Counted from the stretch's first letter, positions 8,315 to 19,474 are shown. The stretch is DNA of 36,637 nucleotides from Treponema sp. (GCA_031259215.1 JAIRLU010000050.1:1-36637); one strand, 5' to 3'. Notes: generated from the sequence alone by a model not told the origin. Numbers and translations are program-made.

Positions 8315-9346
8315 ATGACTGAAGTTCTTTCTCAAAATGAAATAGATCAGTTGTTAAGCGCTATTAATGCCGGAGATACGGAGACCGAAGATTTCAAGCC
8401 GGCGGCAGATATCCGTAAAATAAAGATCTATGATTTTAAGCGGCCTGATAAATTCTCCAAAGAACAGATCCGAACCGTTTCGATTATGCATGAAACCTTT
8501 GCGCGGCTCACCACGACCGCTCTTTCGGCGAATCTGCGGAGTATGGTCCACGTCCATGTGGCCTCGGTGGATCAGCTCACCTATGAAGAATTTATCCGGT
8601 CTATTCCGACTCCCACGACCCTGGCAATTATCAATATGGATCCCTTAAAAGGGAACGCCATTTTGGAAATTGATCCGGCCATCACCTTTTCTATTATTGA
8701 CCGTCTCTTTGGCGGTACGGGGGAGGGTACCAAGATCCAGCACGAGCTTACTGATATTGAGACCTCGGTCATGGAAGGGATTATCGTCCGGATCTTGGGA
8801 AATATGCGGGAGGCCTGGACCACGGTAATAGACCTGCGGCCTCGACTCGGCCAGATCGACACTAACCCTCAGTTTGCCCAGATTGTACCTCCTACGGAAA
8901 TGGTGGTCCTGGTTACCCTGGAGACCAAGGTGGGAGAGGTAGAGGGTATGATGAATTTCTGTATCCCCTATCTGACCATTGAACCGATAATTGGTAAACT
9001 TTCGGCTCAGTTCTGGTATTCCTCAGTACGCCGAGGGACCACCACAGAAAATTTGAATATACTCAAGGAAAAGTTAGCAAGTGTCGATGTTAATGTAGTA
9101 GCTGAAATAGGGACGATTCAGATAGCGGTACGGGATGTATTGGATCTCCGGGCAGGGGATGTGATCTGCTTATATAATACGAAAGTGGGAGATCCTTATT
9201 CCCTTAATATCGGCAACAAAAAGAAATTTCTCTGTCGGCCGGGGATTATTGGAAAAAAAATGGCGGTCCAGGTTATTAAAAAAATTGCAGAAATAAAACA
9301 AGAAGATTTTATAGAGATTGCATCTGATGGGGAGGAAACGCTATGA
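8315..9346 (+). CDS. fliM: Flagellar motor switch protein FliM
   Basis: MTEVLSQNEIDQLLSAINAG, LSANLRSMVHVHVASVDQLTYEEFIRSIPTPTTLAIINMDPL, SpoA-like C-terminus. Confidence 0.97.
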   Translation: MTEVLSQNEIDQLLSAINAGDTETEDFKPAADIRKIKIYDFKRPDKFSKEQIRTVSIMHETFARLTTTALSANLRSMVHVHVASVDQLTYEEFIRSIPTPTTLAIINMDPLKGNAILEIDPAITFSIIDRLFGGTGEGTKIQHELTDIETSVMEGIIVRILGNMREAWTTVIDLRPRLGQIDTNPQFAQIVPPTEMVVLVTLETKVGEVEGMMNFCIPYLTIEPIIGKLSAQFWYSSVRRGTTTENLNILKEKLASVDVNVVAEIGTIQIAVRDVLDLRAGDVICLYNTKVGDPYSLNIGNKKKFLCRPGIIGKKMAVQVIKKIAEIKQEDFIEIASDGEETL

Positions 9347-10392
9347 GTGACGGTACACTTTCGCAAGCTGAACTTGATGCACTATTGGCTGGAACAGGAG
9401 AGAGTCCTGTAGCAGTTGCAGGAGGTAACGACCATGAACGGCAGCTTTTGCAAGATTTTCTCGTTTCCTCAGCGGATAGCCTGAGTGCTAATTTTTCACA
9501 ATTAACCGCTACCGAAGTTTCGCTCAAAGGGCCGGAGGTATCCTTCACCAATCAGGATGCTTTGCTTGAACAGCTTCCCGATATGGTTACCATGGTTAAA
9601 GCGGATTTTAATGCTGGTTTTCCGGGTGAACACCTGTTTATGATGGGAGAGGCCACGGCCAAGGCTATTGCTGCCCGTATGACCCAGGAAGAGGATATTC
9701 AGATGGACGCTATGGCCCTTTCGGTCATTGGGGAGCTGGTGTCCAACCTGGTGGGAACCCAAATTACCGCCCTGACCAAACAGACCGGTAATAAGTCCAT
9801 TGCCTCGGTTTCTCCTGAGGCAAGTAATGTGCCTAAAGCGGTAGTTGCGTTACCAGGAGGTGATTTTTCCGCTGCTCTCTATCAACTTGATCTCGGAGAT
9901 GGAAATACGCAACAGTTCTGGGAAATATACAGTTCTAGGGTATCGGAGAGTATTGCTCGTTCCTTGGATAAGGATACCGTTTCGACTGCTGGATCTTCGC
10001 CGCCTCCGAGGAACAGTACTATGTCTGCTAGAGGAGGAGGTATGTCAGGTATAGGTAATAGTGGAATGACAGGGCAGCCGGCACAGGTACAATCAGTACA
10101 GTTTCCTGGCCTTACCCCTCATCCAATGGCTCAAGAGCAGGGAAATATCGGTCTTATCATGGATGTTTTCATGGAAATGACCGTGGAATTGGGTCGTACC
10201 AAGAAACTTATCAAGGAAATTTTGGGAATGGGGGAAGGTACTATCATTGAGTTGGATAAACTTGCTGGTGAACCGGTGGATATTTTAGTGAATCATAAAC
10301 TTATCGCGAAAGGTGAAGTGGTAGTTATTGATGAAAATTTTGGTGTTCGGGTTACCGAAATTGTTTCTCCTATGGAACGTATGCAGGATTGA
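9343..10392 (+). CDS. fliY: Flagellar motor switch protein FliY/FliN (CheC-like domain plus SpoA C-terminus)
   Basis: MSDGTLSQAELDALLAG, CheC-like middle (MDAMALSVIGELVSNLVGTQITALT), C-terminal SpoA (VFMEMTVELGRTKKLIKEILGMGEGTIIELDKLAGEPVDILVNHKLIAKGEVVVIDENFGVRVTEI). Confidence 0.93.
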   Translation: MSDGTLSQAELDALLAGTGESPVAVAGGNDHERQLLQDFLVSSADSLSANFSQLTATEVSLKGPEVSFTNQDALLEQLPDMVTMVKADFNAGFPGEHLFMMGEATAKAIAARMTQEEDIQMDAMALSVIGELVSNLVGTQITALTKQTGNKSIASVSPEASNVPKAVVALPGGDFSAALYQLDLGDGNTQQFWEIYSSRVSESIARSLDKDTVSTAGSSPPPRNSTMSARGGGMSGIGNSGMTGQPAQVQSVQFPGLTPHPMAQEQGNIGLIMDVFMEMTVELGRTKKLIKEILGMGEGTIIELDKLAGEPVDILVNHKLIAKGEVVVIDENFGVRVTEIVSPMERMQD

Positions 10393-10399
10393 GCTGGTT

Positions 10400-10422
10400 T
10401 GAAACAGGGCGGCTTTGTTTCA
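10400..10422. other. Hairpin after fliY
   Basis: TGAAACA-gggcggctt-TGTTTCA. Confidence 0.5.
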
Positions 10423-10590
10423 TCAAGCGGCGGCAGTCCTGCCCTAGTGATGGGTACAGGAAATGTACTTTTTCCATGGGGGGTAGCTGTGGAGCGGGGG
10501 TAGGTGTTTGTTATGAGATAATATGAGTACGGTATTCACCTCGCAAACCGGTATGTAGGCTGGAGCATAGTTTTTTGTAGTTCAGTTATT

Positions 10591-11241
10591 GTGGAGGGGA
10601 AAAAACTGGGATCCTTTCGTATAATCATCGTCATCATGGTACTTATCAGTAGTCTCGGGACAGGGAGTACTGAATTATCCGCACAAACTTCGGACACCCC
10701 CTCGGGAACAGGGGAACAGACCGATCCGCAAGGGGTTTCGGTTCGTTCGGGAGAGCAGGCAATCCCCTTAGGAGCCGCCCCCGCAGTGGATATCCCTTCT
10801 AATCAAGGGGCGGTTTCTTTTTTTATGATCCTTCGGATGATCCTGGTGCTTGCTTTGGCGGCGGGGGCGATTTATGGGGTGGTGTTTTTTCTAAAACGGA
10901 TTTCCCGTCCTCCTGATCAGAAAGATCCCTATCTCAAGGTATTAGCAGGGGTCCATCTCGGGTCCAATCGCTTTGTTCATGCGGTATCTCTGGGTTCTCA
11001 AGCCTGGCTTGTAGGAGCTAGTGAGGGGGGGGTCTCCCTCATAGCGGAGATAGCCGATAGGGAAACCATAGATGCCATGCTTCTGGATGCGTCCCGGAAG
11101 CACGCCGAACCTGGGGAAGGGAAATTGCTTGATTTTTCACAACTGCTTCGTCGTTTGGGAGGAGAAGCAGGGTTGGACCCTCAAACCAAACTCAAGGCAG
11201 AAAATGTCCGTAAACGGCGGGAACGCTTGAGGGGGCTCTAG
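10591..11241 (+). CDS. fliO: Flagellar biosynthesis protein FliO (FliZ)
   Basis: Signal/TM N-terminus, second TM, short basic cytosolic domain (LAGVHLGSNRFVHAVSLGSQAWLVGASEGGVSLIAEI); just before fliP. Start uncertain (GTG 10591 lies in an SD-like GGAGGGG). Confidence 0.82.
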   Translation: MEGKKLGSFRIIIVIMVLISSLGTGSTELSAQTSDTPSGTGEQTDPQGVSVRSGEQAIPLGAAPAVDIPSNQGAVSFFMILRMILVLALAAGAIYGVVFFLKRISRPPDQKDPYLKVLAGVHLGSNRFVHAVSLGSQAWLVGASEGGVSLIAEIADRETIDAMLLDASRKHAEPGEGKLLDFSQLLRRLGGEAGLDPQTKLKAENVRKRRERLRGL

Positions 11242-12066
11242 GTGTATCGGGGTAAGGTCGTGGTAGGGTGTTTAGGTCTCTTGTGTATCCTGGGGATGGT
11301 GAGGGCACCTACGGTACATGCCCAAACGTTTCCAGATATGGGGACTTCGGGAACCGTAAGTATCCCGGCTCCTCCTACAAATCCGGTGATTCCCTTCATT
11401 GATCTCTCGATCCGGAGCCCTGAAACCGGGCAGGAAGTGGCCTTTTCGCTCCAACTGCTCCTGCTTATTACGGTTCTTTCCCTGGCTCCCAGCATCATCA
11501 TCCTGATGACCAGTTTCCTGCGGATTTCTATAGTCTTGGATTTTATCAAACGGGCCTTATCACTCCAACAGGTTCCTCCGAATCAGGTAATCTTGGGGAT
11601 ATCCCTGTTTTTAACGATTTTCATCATGTGGCCCACCTTTGAAACCATCTACGAGGACGCGGTGCAGCCCCTGGCAGGGGGAACCATTTCAGTGGAGCAA
11701 GCCTATCGAGCCGCTGAAGGGCCGCTGCGGCTCTTTATGTACAATCAAATGCGGAATCATCCCGATAATATCAGACTGTTCATGGCCATGCGGGGTCTAG
11801 AACGGCCGGAAACCTTGGCGGACGTGCCTACCTATGTGCTGATTCCGGCTTTTATCTTGAATGAATTAACGGTGGCCTTCAAAATAGGGATACTGCTCTT
11901 TATCCCCTTTATTGTGATCGATATGGTGGTGGCCAGTGCCCTCATGTCCATGGGGATGATCATGCTGCCTCCCGTGATGATTTCCATGCCCTTTAAGCTC
12001 ATCCTGTTCATTCTCGTGGATGGGTGGGGACTCTTGACGGATCAACTGGTCCGTTCTTTTGTATAG
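11242..12066 (+). CDS. fliP: Flagellar type III export protein FliP
   Basis: LLLITVLSLAPSIIILMTSFLRISIVLDFIKRALSLQQVPPNQVILGISLFLTIFIMWP; GTG start immediately after fliO stop. Confidence 0.97.
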   Translation: MYRGKVVVGCLGLLCILGMVRAPTVHAQTFPDMGTSGTVSIPAPPTNPVIPFIDLSIRSPETGQEVAFSLQLLLLITVLSLAPSIIILMTSFLRISIVLDFIKRALSLQQVPPNQVILGISLFLTIFIMWPTFETIYEDAVQPLAGGTISVEQAYRAAEGPLRLFMYNQMRNHPDNIRLFMAMRGLERPETLADVPTYVLIPAFILNELTVAFKIGILLFIPFIVIDMVVASALMSMGMIMLPPVMISMPFKLILFILVDGWGLLTDQLVRSFV

Positions 12067-12075
12067 GAAGTAGGG

Positions 12076-12345
12076 ATGAGTATCGGTGAAATAACGACCC
12101 TCTTGCGAGGAGGTATCCTGGAAGTCATCTTGTTGGCGGCTCCCTTGCTCTTTTCCGCGTTGGTGGTGGGCCTGGTCGTGGCCATACTCCAGGCTACTAC
12201 CTCGATCCAGGAACAGACCCTTACCTTTGTCCCGAAAATTATCGCTATTCTGCTGGTGCTGGCGTTTTTGGGAGGATGGATGTTTTCTTCTTTGGAGGAT
12301 TATACGATCCGGTTATTCCGGATGATTCCAGACATGGCCCGGTAA
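12076..12345 (+). CDS. fliQ: Flagellar export protein FliQ
   Basis: 89 aa, two TM helices, LVVAILQATTSIQEQTLTFVPKIIAI. Confidence 0.96.
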   Translation: MSIGEITTLLRGGILEVILLAAPLLFSALVVGLVVAILQATTSIQEQTLTFVPKIIAILLVLAFLGGWMFSSLEDYTIRLFRMIPDMAR

Positions 12346-12400
12346 TGACGCAGCCTGGAATGTAGACAAGGGTGAAAAAAAAGTAAAAAATGGAAAAACT

Positions 12401-13228
12401 ATGATTGAAGCGTTGCTGATGCAGGGACCTGTTTTTATACTGATCGCAGTCAGGGCCCTGGCCATGATTGAAACGGCCCCGCTCCTGTCCTCTTCTGCGA
12501 TTCCCCAGGTGGCAAAGCTTGCCTTAGCCGGCTTCGCTGCCTATGCAGCTTTCCCTGTAGCCGAGGATACCCTAGGGGCGGTGGTGTTAAGCGGGGATAT
12601 AGGCCCCTATAGCCTGAGCTTTTTACTTCTGGTGATAGGAGAAGGAATTATCGGCCTCATCATGGGTTTTTTTCTTACCATTATATTTTCAGCCTTTGCC
12701 ACGGCGGGGCAGTTCTTCTCCCTGCAGATGGGCTTTGGGGCTTCAGAAACCTTCGATCCCCTGGCCCAGGTAGAAAATCCTCTCATGGGCCAATACCTCA
12801 ATTTGGTGGCCATGTTGGTTTTCCTTTCTATGGGGGGCTTTAGGGCGCTCTTTCTCGAAGGGTTTTGGCATTCTCTACAATCCATCAGTATCATACACCT
12901 CATAGAAGGGAGGGACGCGGTGATTCGTATGGTCCTTTCAGGACTCTCTCAGTTGTTTCTGGATGCCATCATCATTTCCATGCCTATTCTCGGTACCCTT
13001 TTTTTGACGTCCCTCTCCACAGGGCTGATTTCCAAAGCTGCCCCGCAGGTCAATATTCTCTCGGAAGGGTTTCCTATATCCATCACCGTAGCCTTTGTGC
13101 TCATCTTTGCCACCTTGCCCTTCATGGTGGAAGCCTTTAGCCGGGTGGTGGATGCCGGTTTCCAGACCCTGGAAACCCTCTATGGCCGGATCGGGCTGCA
13201 AATCAGTACCTTGGGGGAGACCCCATGA
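12401..13228 (+). CDS. fliR: Flagellar export protein FliR
   Basis: Polytopic, GFGASETFDPLAQVENPLMGQYLNLVAMLVFLSMGG; between fliQ and flhB. Confidence 0.95.
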   Translation: MIEALLMQGPVFILIAVRALAMIETAPLLSSSAIPQVAKLALAGFAAYAAFPVAEDTLGAVVLSGDIGPYSLSFLLLVIGEGIIGLIMGFFLTIIFSAFATAGQFFSLQMGFGASETFDPLAQVENPLMGQYLNLVAMLVFLSMGGFRALFLEGFWHSLQSISIIHLIEGRDAVIRMVLSGLSQLFLDAIIISMPILGTLFLTSLSTGLISKAAPQVNILSEGFPISITVAFVLIFATLPFMVEAFSRVVDAGFQTLETLYGRIGLQISTLGETP

Positions 13229-14403
13229 ATAAGCCGTCAATTCCAGCCTGGAGCGTCCATCGGTTTTATGATACCCCATCCGCGTTACGAATCGCCGCGG
13301 CCATGGATCTCCAATGGTTTGCTGCGGAAGATGAAGGCCGGACCGAAGAACCTTCGGAATATAAGATCCGGAGAACCCGGGAAGAGGAAGGGAGGGTTGC
13401 CAAAAGTCAGGAACTCATCAGCGCTCTGGGGCTTCTCTTACCCGCGCTGGGCATCCTCTTTTTGGCGCCTTTCATGTTGCGGACCTGTGTGGAGATGGTT
13501 CGGTTTTTTCTGCTCCGGGTAACCACCCTGGACCCTGCCCAGAATAGGATCATCTTAGGCTTGGTGTTTTCTTATTATATTCGGCTGAGCCTCCCTATCC
13601 TGGCCATAGCCCTGGGGGCGGCGCTCTTTTCCAATCTGGTACAGACGGGTTTACTCTTTACCACCAAACCCTTGATGCCCAATTTTTCCAAGATCCTCCC
13701 CCATTTTGGGCGTTATTTCCAGAAAACTCTTTTTTCTGTAGAAGGGCTATTTAATTTTTTTAAGTCCACTATTAAAATGGTAATTATCGGGGGAGTGGCC
13801 TTTTTCCTTATCCGCTCCCGGATAGCAGAGCTAGCAAATCTGCAAACCGCGAGTTTGTGGTTGGGGATACAGACGGTGGCTTCCTTGGCCGTACAAATGC
13901 TCATCATCTCGGCGTTGCTCTTGTTACTGCTTGCTATTCCGGATTATATGTTCCAGCGTTGGCAGTACCGGGAATCCCTCAAGATGACCAAACAAGAAGT
14001 CAAGGAAGAACACAAGATGTATGAGGGAGATCCGTTAATCAAGTCCCGGCTCCGCAGCCGTATGCGGGAGCTTTTGAGTCAGAATATGGCTATCAATGTG
14101 CCTAAGGCGGATGTGGTTATTACCAATCCTACCCATGTGGCGGTGGCTTTGGAGTATAATCGGACCAATATGGCCGCTCCCCAAGTTACTGCTAAAGGTG
14201 AAGACGAAATGGCCTTCAGGATCCGCCGTATTGCCCAGGATCATGGGGTGCCCCTGGTGGAGAACAAGCCCCTGGCCCGGGCGCTCTATGCGGAGACCAA
14301 AGTCGGGGATATGGTACCAGAAGCCTATTGGGAAATTGTGGCGGTGGTATTGAGTAAAGTGATGAAAATTAACGAAGAACGCCGGCGAACCCAGCGCGTA
14401 TGA
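13225..14403 (+). CDS. flhB: Flagellar export protein FlhB
   Basis: DEGRTEEPSEYKIRRTREEEGRVAKSQEL; autocleavage motif NPTH in VVITNPTHVAVALEY; ATGA overlap with fliR. Confidence 0.96.
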   Translation: MNKPSIPAWSVHRFYDTPSALRIAAAMDLQWFAAEDEGRTEEPSEYKIRRTREEEGRVAKSQELISALGLLLPALGILFLAPFMLRTCVEMVRFFLLRVTTLDPAQNRIILGLVFSYYIRLSLPILAIALGAALFSNLVQTGLLFTTKPLMPNFSKILPHFGRYFQKTLFSVEGLFNFFKSTIKMVIIGGVAFFLIRSRIAELANLQTASLWLGIQTVASLAVQMLIISALLLLLLAIPDYMFQRWQYRESLKMTKQEVKEEHKMYEGDPLIKSRLRSRMRELLSQNMAINVPKADVVITNPTHVAVALEYNRTNMAAPQVTAKGEDEMAFRIRRIAQDHGVPLVENKPLARALYAETKVGDMVPEAYWEIVAVVLSKVMKINEERRRTQRV

Positions 14404-14470
14404 GCCGGTTCTCCGTCCTTTCTGAGGGAAGGGTTATGGCGATTGATTGAGAAGGAGTGCTAGATACAGT

Positions 14471-16588
14471 ATGGCCAATGGGTTACATGCGAATAATACA
14501 GCCAAGTCGGGTAATTTTATAGAGGAGTCCCGGGATATGTTCATTGCTATCGGTGCGGTGGTAGTGGTGATCATGATCATCGTACCCCTGCCCACGATCT
14601 TACTGGATACCCTCATGGCCATGAACCTGGTGTTCTCCCTGTTCATCCTCCTTATCGTGCTGTATACCAAGAAGGCCACGGACTTCAATGTGTTCCCCAC
14701 GGTCCTCTTGATTGTTACGGTCTTCGGCCTGGCCCTGAATATTTCTTCCACCCGGCTCATCCTCACCTTGGGATCGCGCTTTGACGGCCGGATGATCCGG
14801 GCCTTCTCTACCTTTGTGGTGGGTTCCGGGGGGACCGATGGCCTGGTGGTGGGGTTCATTATCTTCATCGCCATCATTGCGGTCCAGGTAGTGGTCATCA
14901 CCAAAGGCTCCACCCGGATATGCGAAGTGGCGGCCCGGTTCGCCTTAGACGCCCTGCCGGGCAAGCAAATGGCTATTGACGGCCTCTATAGTTCCGGGGC
15001 TATTACCGAGGAAGAGTCCCGTGTTCGGAAACAGGAACTACAGAAGGAAGTGGATTTTTATGGTGCCATGGATGGTTCCAGTAAATTCGTGTCCGGCAAT
15101 GTGAAAGTCGGGATATTCATAACCGCCATCAATATTCTAGGGGGGATCATCATTGGTGCAGCCTTCCATGGAGAACCCTTGAGCGCCGCCCTAGGCACCT
15201 ACATTGCCTTTTCCGTGGGGGACGGCCTCCTCTCGCAGTTTCCGGCGCTTCTTGTTTCTACGGCCACGGGTATCGCGGTTACCCGTTCCGCTTCCAACGG
15301 TACCTTCGCTGAAGATATTTCCACTCAATTTACCCGGGATGCTCGGATTTATTGGATCGGCGCCTTAGTACTCCTGGGGTTTGCCCTGCTTCCGGGTTTT
15401 CCCTGGTATGTGCTCATTCCTATGGCGGTGGCGTTAGGATTTTTCGCCTTTAATTTAGGGCAAGCCCAGCAGCAAAAGGCGCATTTTAATGCCATGATGA
15501 GCAAAACTGCGGATCCCCAGAAGCCCCAGGGGGGTACTATAGGAGAACTCTCTCCGGTAGTACCTCTGGACACCTTATCCCTTGAATTAGGCTACGGCCT
15601 CGTCCCTTTGGTGGATAAGGATAAAGGGGCGGAGCTCTTAGAGCGGGTTCAGGGGATTCGGAAACAAGCCGGCTTAGAGCTGGGACTGGTTATACCCAAG
15701 ATCCGGATCATTGATAATATGTTGCTTGAACCTTCGGAATATTGTTTCAAAATTCGAGGCGTCGATACAGGCCGGGGTAAGATCCGGATGGGCTACTATC
15801 TTTGTATGAATCCCGGGAACATCCGGGAAGAGATACCCGGTGAGCAAACCCGAGAGCCGGTTTTCGGCCTTCCCGCACTGTGGATAAGCGATGACAAGCG
15901 GGATGCCGCTGAACGGGCTGGGTACACGGTGGTAGATCCTCCCTCCATGATCGCCACCCATTTGACGGAGATCATCCGGCGTCATGCCGCGGAAATACTG
16001 GGCCGGCAGGAAACCCAGGCTATTCTGGATACCTTGCGGAGAGATTACCCCGCGCTGGTAGAGGAGGCTCAGAGCCAAAAGGCCTTGAATGTCGGTGAAA
16101 TCCAAAAGGTCCTTCAAGGGCTGCTCAAAGAACAGGTTTCCATTCGTAACATGGTAACGATTTTGGAAGCCTTAGCGGATTTTGCCCCGGTAACCCGGGA
16201 TACCCGGTTCCTTACGGAAAAGGCCCGGCAGGCTCTGGGGAGGCAGATCTGCCATCGCTATGCGGATGATCGCCTGGTGCTCCATGTGCTCACCTTGGAT
16301 CCTGCTTTGGAACAGAAGATCATCGACAGTCGAGTGGAAACCAGTTCCGGGATCGTATCCGCCCTGGACCCGGCAGTGCAAAACACCTGGATCAAGGCCC
16401 TGACCCGGTCAATCGCGGCGGTACAAGAACATGGGTGGTACCCGATTATTGTCTGTTCAGAGTCTGCCCGATACTTGGTGAAGTCTTCCTCCGACCGGGA
16501 TATCCCGGACTTGGTGGTTCTTTCAGTGCCGGAGATCGTAGCGGATGTTACCTTAGAATCGGTAGGGGTCATACGGTTGGATCATTAA
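14471..16588 (+). CDS. flhA: Flagellar export protein FlhA
   Basis: LVFSLFILLIVLYTKKATDFNVFPTVLLIVTVFGLALNISSTRLIL, FHIPEP-type core. ATG 14471 with GAAGGAG upstream preferred over TTG 14447. Confidence 0.96.
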   Translation: MANGLHANNTAKSGNFIEESRDMFIAIGAVVVVIMIIVPLPTILLDTLMAMNLVFSLFILLIVLYTKKATDFNVFPTVLLIVTVFGLALNISSTRLILTLGSRFDGRMIRAFSTFVVGSGGTDGLVVGFIIFIAIIAVQVVVITKGSTRICEVAARFALDALPGKQMAIDGLYSSGAITEEESRVRKQELQKEVDFYGAMDGSSKFVSGNVKVGIFITAINILGGIIIGAAFHGEPLSAALGTYIAFSVGDGLLSQFPALLVSTATGIAVTRSASNGTFAEDISTQFTRDARIYWIGALVLLGFALLPGFPWYVLIPMAVALGFFAFNLGQAQQQKAHFNAMMSKTADPQKPQGGTIGELSPVVPLDTLSLELGYGLVPLVDKDKGAELLERVQGIRKQAGLELGLVIPKIRIIDNMLLEPSEYCFKIRGVDTGRGKIRMGYYLCMNPGNIREEIPGEQTREPVFGLPALWISDDKRDAAERAGYTVVDPPSMIATHLTEIIRRHAAEILGRQETQAILDTLRRDYPALVEEAQSQKALNVGEIQKVLQGLLKEQVSIRNMVTILEALADFAPVTRDTRFLTEKARQALGRQICHRYADDRLVLHVLTLDPALEQKIIDSRVETSSGIVSALDPAVQNTWIKALTRSIAAVQEHGWYPIIVCSESARYLVKSSSDRDIPDLVVLSVPEIVADVTLESVGVIRLDH

Positions 16589-16604
16589 GGAGTACGCATA
16601 ACAA

Positions 16605-17879
16605 ATGGAATATTTTACCGAACAAGCCTTAACCTATACTGAATGCCTCAATAAGATCCGTATGAAGTATGGGGAGCGTTTTTCCATATTGAACCATAAG
16701 ACCATTCGCTTAGGAGGATTTTTCGGGTTATTCGCCAAGGATGGGGTAGAAATCAGCGGGTTTACCTCAAACAACGTGGTAAAAAATATCAATCTTGGCA
16801 ATACGGAGCCGGCTATTGCCCGTCCTCCTGCGGGTTCGGATCCTGCAGGAGGGGCCCGGAAATCGCCCCTGGATTTTGAAGAGGAAAAACGCAAAGTCCT
16901 GGATGCGGCGAATACCGCGAATAAAGGGGAAAGCGGCTGGCAGCTCGTCTTGAAAGAAGTACAGACCCTCAAGGAACGGATCGATGCAGGCACGGCTGCT
17001 CAAGCCCCGGAAGAACATGCTACCCTGAGCCGTATTGGGGAGGTGCTGGAGTACAATGATTTTTCCCCCCGTTTTAGTCAAATGATCCTGGAACGGATTA
17101 AAAAGGAATTTTCTCTGGATGCCCTCAATGATTATAAGGCGGTACAGGACAAGGTTATCCAGTGGATTGGTGAAAATATCACCATCTACAAAGAGGAAAA
17201 GTTTCAGCGGCTACCCCGTATCATGGTCCTGGTGGGCCCTACCGGCGTGGGGAAGACCACGACTATTGCGAAGTTAGCCGCCATCTTTGGAATTGGGAAC
17301 GCGGACCGCCGTCCCCTTTCGGTGCGGATGATCACCATTGATGCCTTTAGGATCGGCGCGAAAGAACAGATCGAAAAGTACGGTAATATTATGGCCCTTC
17401 CCGTCTCCTATGTGGAAGATTATGATGATCTCAAGAAAACCATCGCCCAATACTCGGAAGGGGTGGATCTCATCCTGGTGGATACCATCGGGAAAAGTCC
17501 CCGGAATTCCGCCGAGTTGGGCAAGATGAAGCAGCTGCTGGATGCCTGCGGGACCCAGGCGGAACTGTATCTTGCGGTGGCCGCGACCACCAAATCCAGC
17601 GATCTCAAGGAAATCATCCGGCAGTTTGAACCCTTCAATTACCGGTCGCTGATCATCACGAAACTGGATGAAACCATACGGATGGGTAATGTGATCAGTG
17701 TGCTTTCGGACATGGGAAAATCCGTTTCCTATATTACCGATGGACAGAAAGTGCCCAGCAATATACAGAAAGCCACGGTGGTTCGTTTTCTTATCAATCT
17801 TGAGGGCTTCCAGGTCAATAGAGCAAAAATTGAGCGACTTTTCCCGGTGGATGCATCTGAACAAATTCAATGGAGATAG
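16605..17879 (+). CDS. flhF: Flagellar SRP-like GTPase FlhF
   Basis: SRP54-type GTPase: [53 protein letters not shown]. Confidence 0.95.
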   Translation: MEYFTEQALTYTECLNKIRMKYGERFSILNHKTIRLGGFFGLFAKDGVEISGFTSNNVVKNINLGNTEPAIARPPAGSDPAGGARKSPLDFEEEKRKVLDAANTANKGESGWQLVLKEVQTLKERIDAGTAAQAPEEHATLSRIGEVLEYNDFSPRFSQMILERIKKEFSLDALNDYKAVQDKVIQWIGENITIYKEEKFQRLPRIMVLVGPTGVGKTTTIAKLAAIFGIGNADRRPLSVRMITIDAFRIGAKEQIEKYGNIMALPVSYVEDYDDLKKTIAQYSEGVDLILVDTIGKSPRNSAELGKMKQLLDACGTQAELYLAVAATTKSSDLKEIIRQFEPFNYRSLIITKLDETIRMGNVISVLSDMGKSVSYITDGQKVPSNIQKATVVRFLINLEGFQVNRAKIERLFPVDASEQIQWR

Positions 17880-18775
17880 GTATGGAAGATCAGGCTGAAA
17901 AACTACGGGAAATCATGCGTAAAAAAAACGACTTCCAGGAGAAACCCAAATCAATGAAGTCTCCGGAAGCCAAACGAACCCGGATTATTACCGTTACCAG
18001 CGGCAAGGGGGGAGTGGGAAAAACCAGCATATCCGTGAATATGGCCTTAGCCTATGCCCGGCTGGGGAAGAAAGTGGTGGTCATGGATGCGGATTTGGGC
18101 TTGGCCAATGTCAATGTCATGCTCAATACGATCCCAAAGTTTAATCTGTACCATGTAATGCGTAAGCAAAAAACCATGAAGGAAATCCTGTGGGAAACCA
18201 ATTATGGGATTTCCATTGTGGCCGGGGCTTCAGGGCTTTCCAAGATCGCGAACCTTACCGAAGATGAGCGGCAGTATTTCATCAATGAATTGGATTCTCT
18301 TTCTGAGGCGGATATTATTATTATTGATACCAGCGCCGGGGTTTCCAGTAATGTGCTCGATTTTATTGCTGCCGCAGACGATGCGGTGATCATCGCGACT
18401 CCCGAGCCCACCGCCATTACCGACGCCTATGGGATCACCAAGATCATCGCCACCGAATATGAAAGTCTTACTATGGGGCTTAAGTTGGTGGTGAACCGGG
18501 TAAGAAGTGTGGCTGAGGCAAAGAAAGTGGCCGACCGGATGACCCATATTGCCGGTCAATTTTTAAACATCCGGATTGATTATTTAGGGTTTATCTACGA
18601 TGATGCTATGGTTTCCCAGGCGGTGCTACGGCAGAAGCCCTTCATGGTGCTCGACGCTAAGTGTAAGGCCTCTCTCTGTGTTCAGCATATCGCGGAACGC
18701 ATGGAAAAACATGAGACTCGGCGCGAGAACGACGGTTTTGCCGCTATGATTCGACGGCTTTTTGGGCGGGCCTAG
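17870..18775 (+). CDS. flhG: MinD-like ATPase FlhG (FleN/YlxH)
   Basis: [44 protein letters not shown]; follows flhF. Start may be ATG 17882. Confidence 0.94.
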   Translation: MEIGMEDQAEKLREIMRKKNDFQEKPKSMKSPEAKRTRIITVTSGKGGVGKTSISVNMALAYARLGKKVVVMDADLGLANVNVMLNTIPKFNLYHVMRKQKTMKEILWETNYGISIVAGASGLSKIANLTEDERQYFINELDSLSEADIIIIDTSAGVSSNVLDFIAAADDAVIIATPEPTAITDAYGITKIIATEYESLTMGLKLVVNRVRSVAEAKKVADRMTHIAGQFLNIRIDYLGFIYDDAMVSQAVLRQKPFMVLDAKCKASLCVQHIAERMEKHETRRENDGFAAMIRRLFGRA

Positions 18776-18790
18776 CAGCATGGGGGATAT

Positions 18791-19474
18791 GTGGCCCAGA
18801 AATTGCGATACATAAGGTGGATTACCAAGGTGCTTGAGAAAAAAAAGGTAAAAGTAAATGGTATTGCCGGGGGGATCGGCTTTGTACTGTCCTTTATCGT
18901 GGGGATCATCAGCGGCGGTAGTTTTCTTATTGTACTCTTGCGGGCGTTTATTTTTGGAGCCCTTTTTTTTGTCTTTATAGAGGTTTCCCAGCGGCTTATT
19001 GGTACTTTTCTCCCGGAACTGCTTAACCCCGATGCAGATCCATCACCGGTAACCGGCGAAGCCCCCGGTTCCCGGATAGATATTTCCGTGGAAGATGAAA
19101 GCGATCAGGAAAAAACTGATGTATTCGAGAATTCGGGATCCCTGGATCAAAAGGACCCGAGGAGTGATGCTTTCACCGATGAGGGGGGAGCTCTGGATCA
19201 GGAGCACAAAAAAGACTATACTCAACAAAAAGGGGCGGAAGGAGATCCTGCTGGTTTTGTGCCTTCAGCACCCTGGTCAAAGAATCTTGCTCACGGGATA
19301 GACGGAGCAGTCGGAACGGATACGCTTTTCTCGATCCATGAGGCTATTCCAGGAAACATCCCTGAAGTAGCTTCAAGCAAAGCGCAGTATACGAGTATGG
19401 TGCAAAGTACCGGAGCACATCTGGATCCGAAAAAAATGGCATCCGCGATACAGACTATATTAAAACAAGAATAA
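18791..19474 (+). CDS. Conserved hypothetical membrane protein in flagellar cluster
   Basis: GTG start; two predicted TM segments then long acidic tail; between flhG and fliA. Confidence 0.75.
   Translation: MAQKLRYIRWITKVLEKKKVKVNGIAGGIGFVLSFIVGIISGGSFLIVLLRAFIFGALFFVFIEVSQRLIGTFLPELLNPDADPSPVTGEAPGSRIDISVEDESDQEKTDVFENSGSLDQKDPRSDAFTDEGGALDQEHKKDYTQQKGAEGDPAGFVPSAPWSKNLAHGIDGAVGTDTLFSIHEAIPGNIPEVASSKAQYTSMVQSTGAHLDPKKMASAIQTILKQE

Noticed and set aside
17274-17870. 198-aa minus-strand ORF opposite flhF
   Set aside because: Antisense to the FlhF GTPase domain; no independent support.
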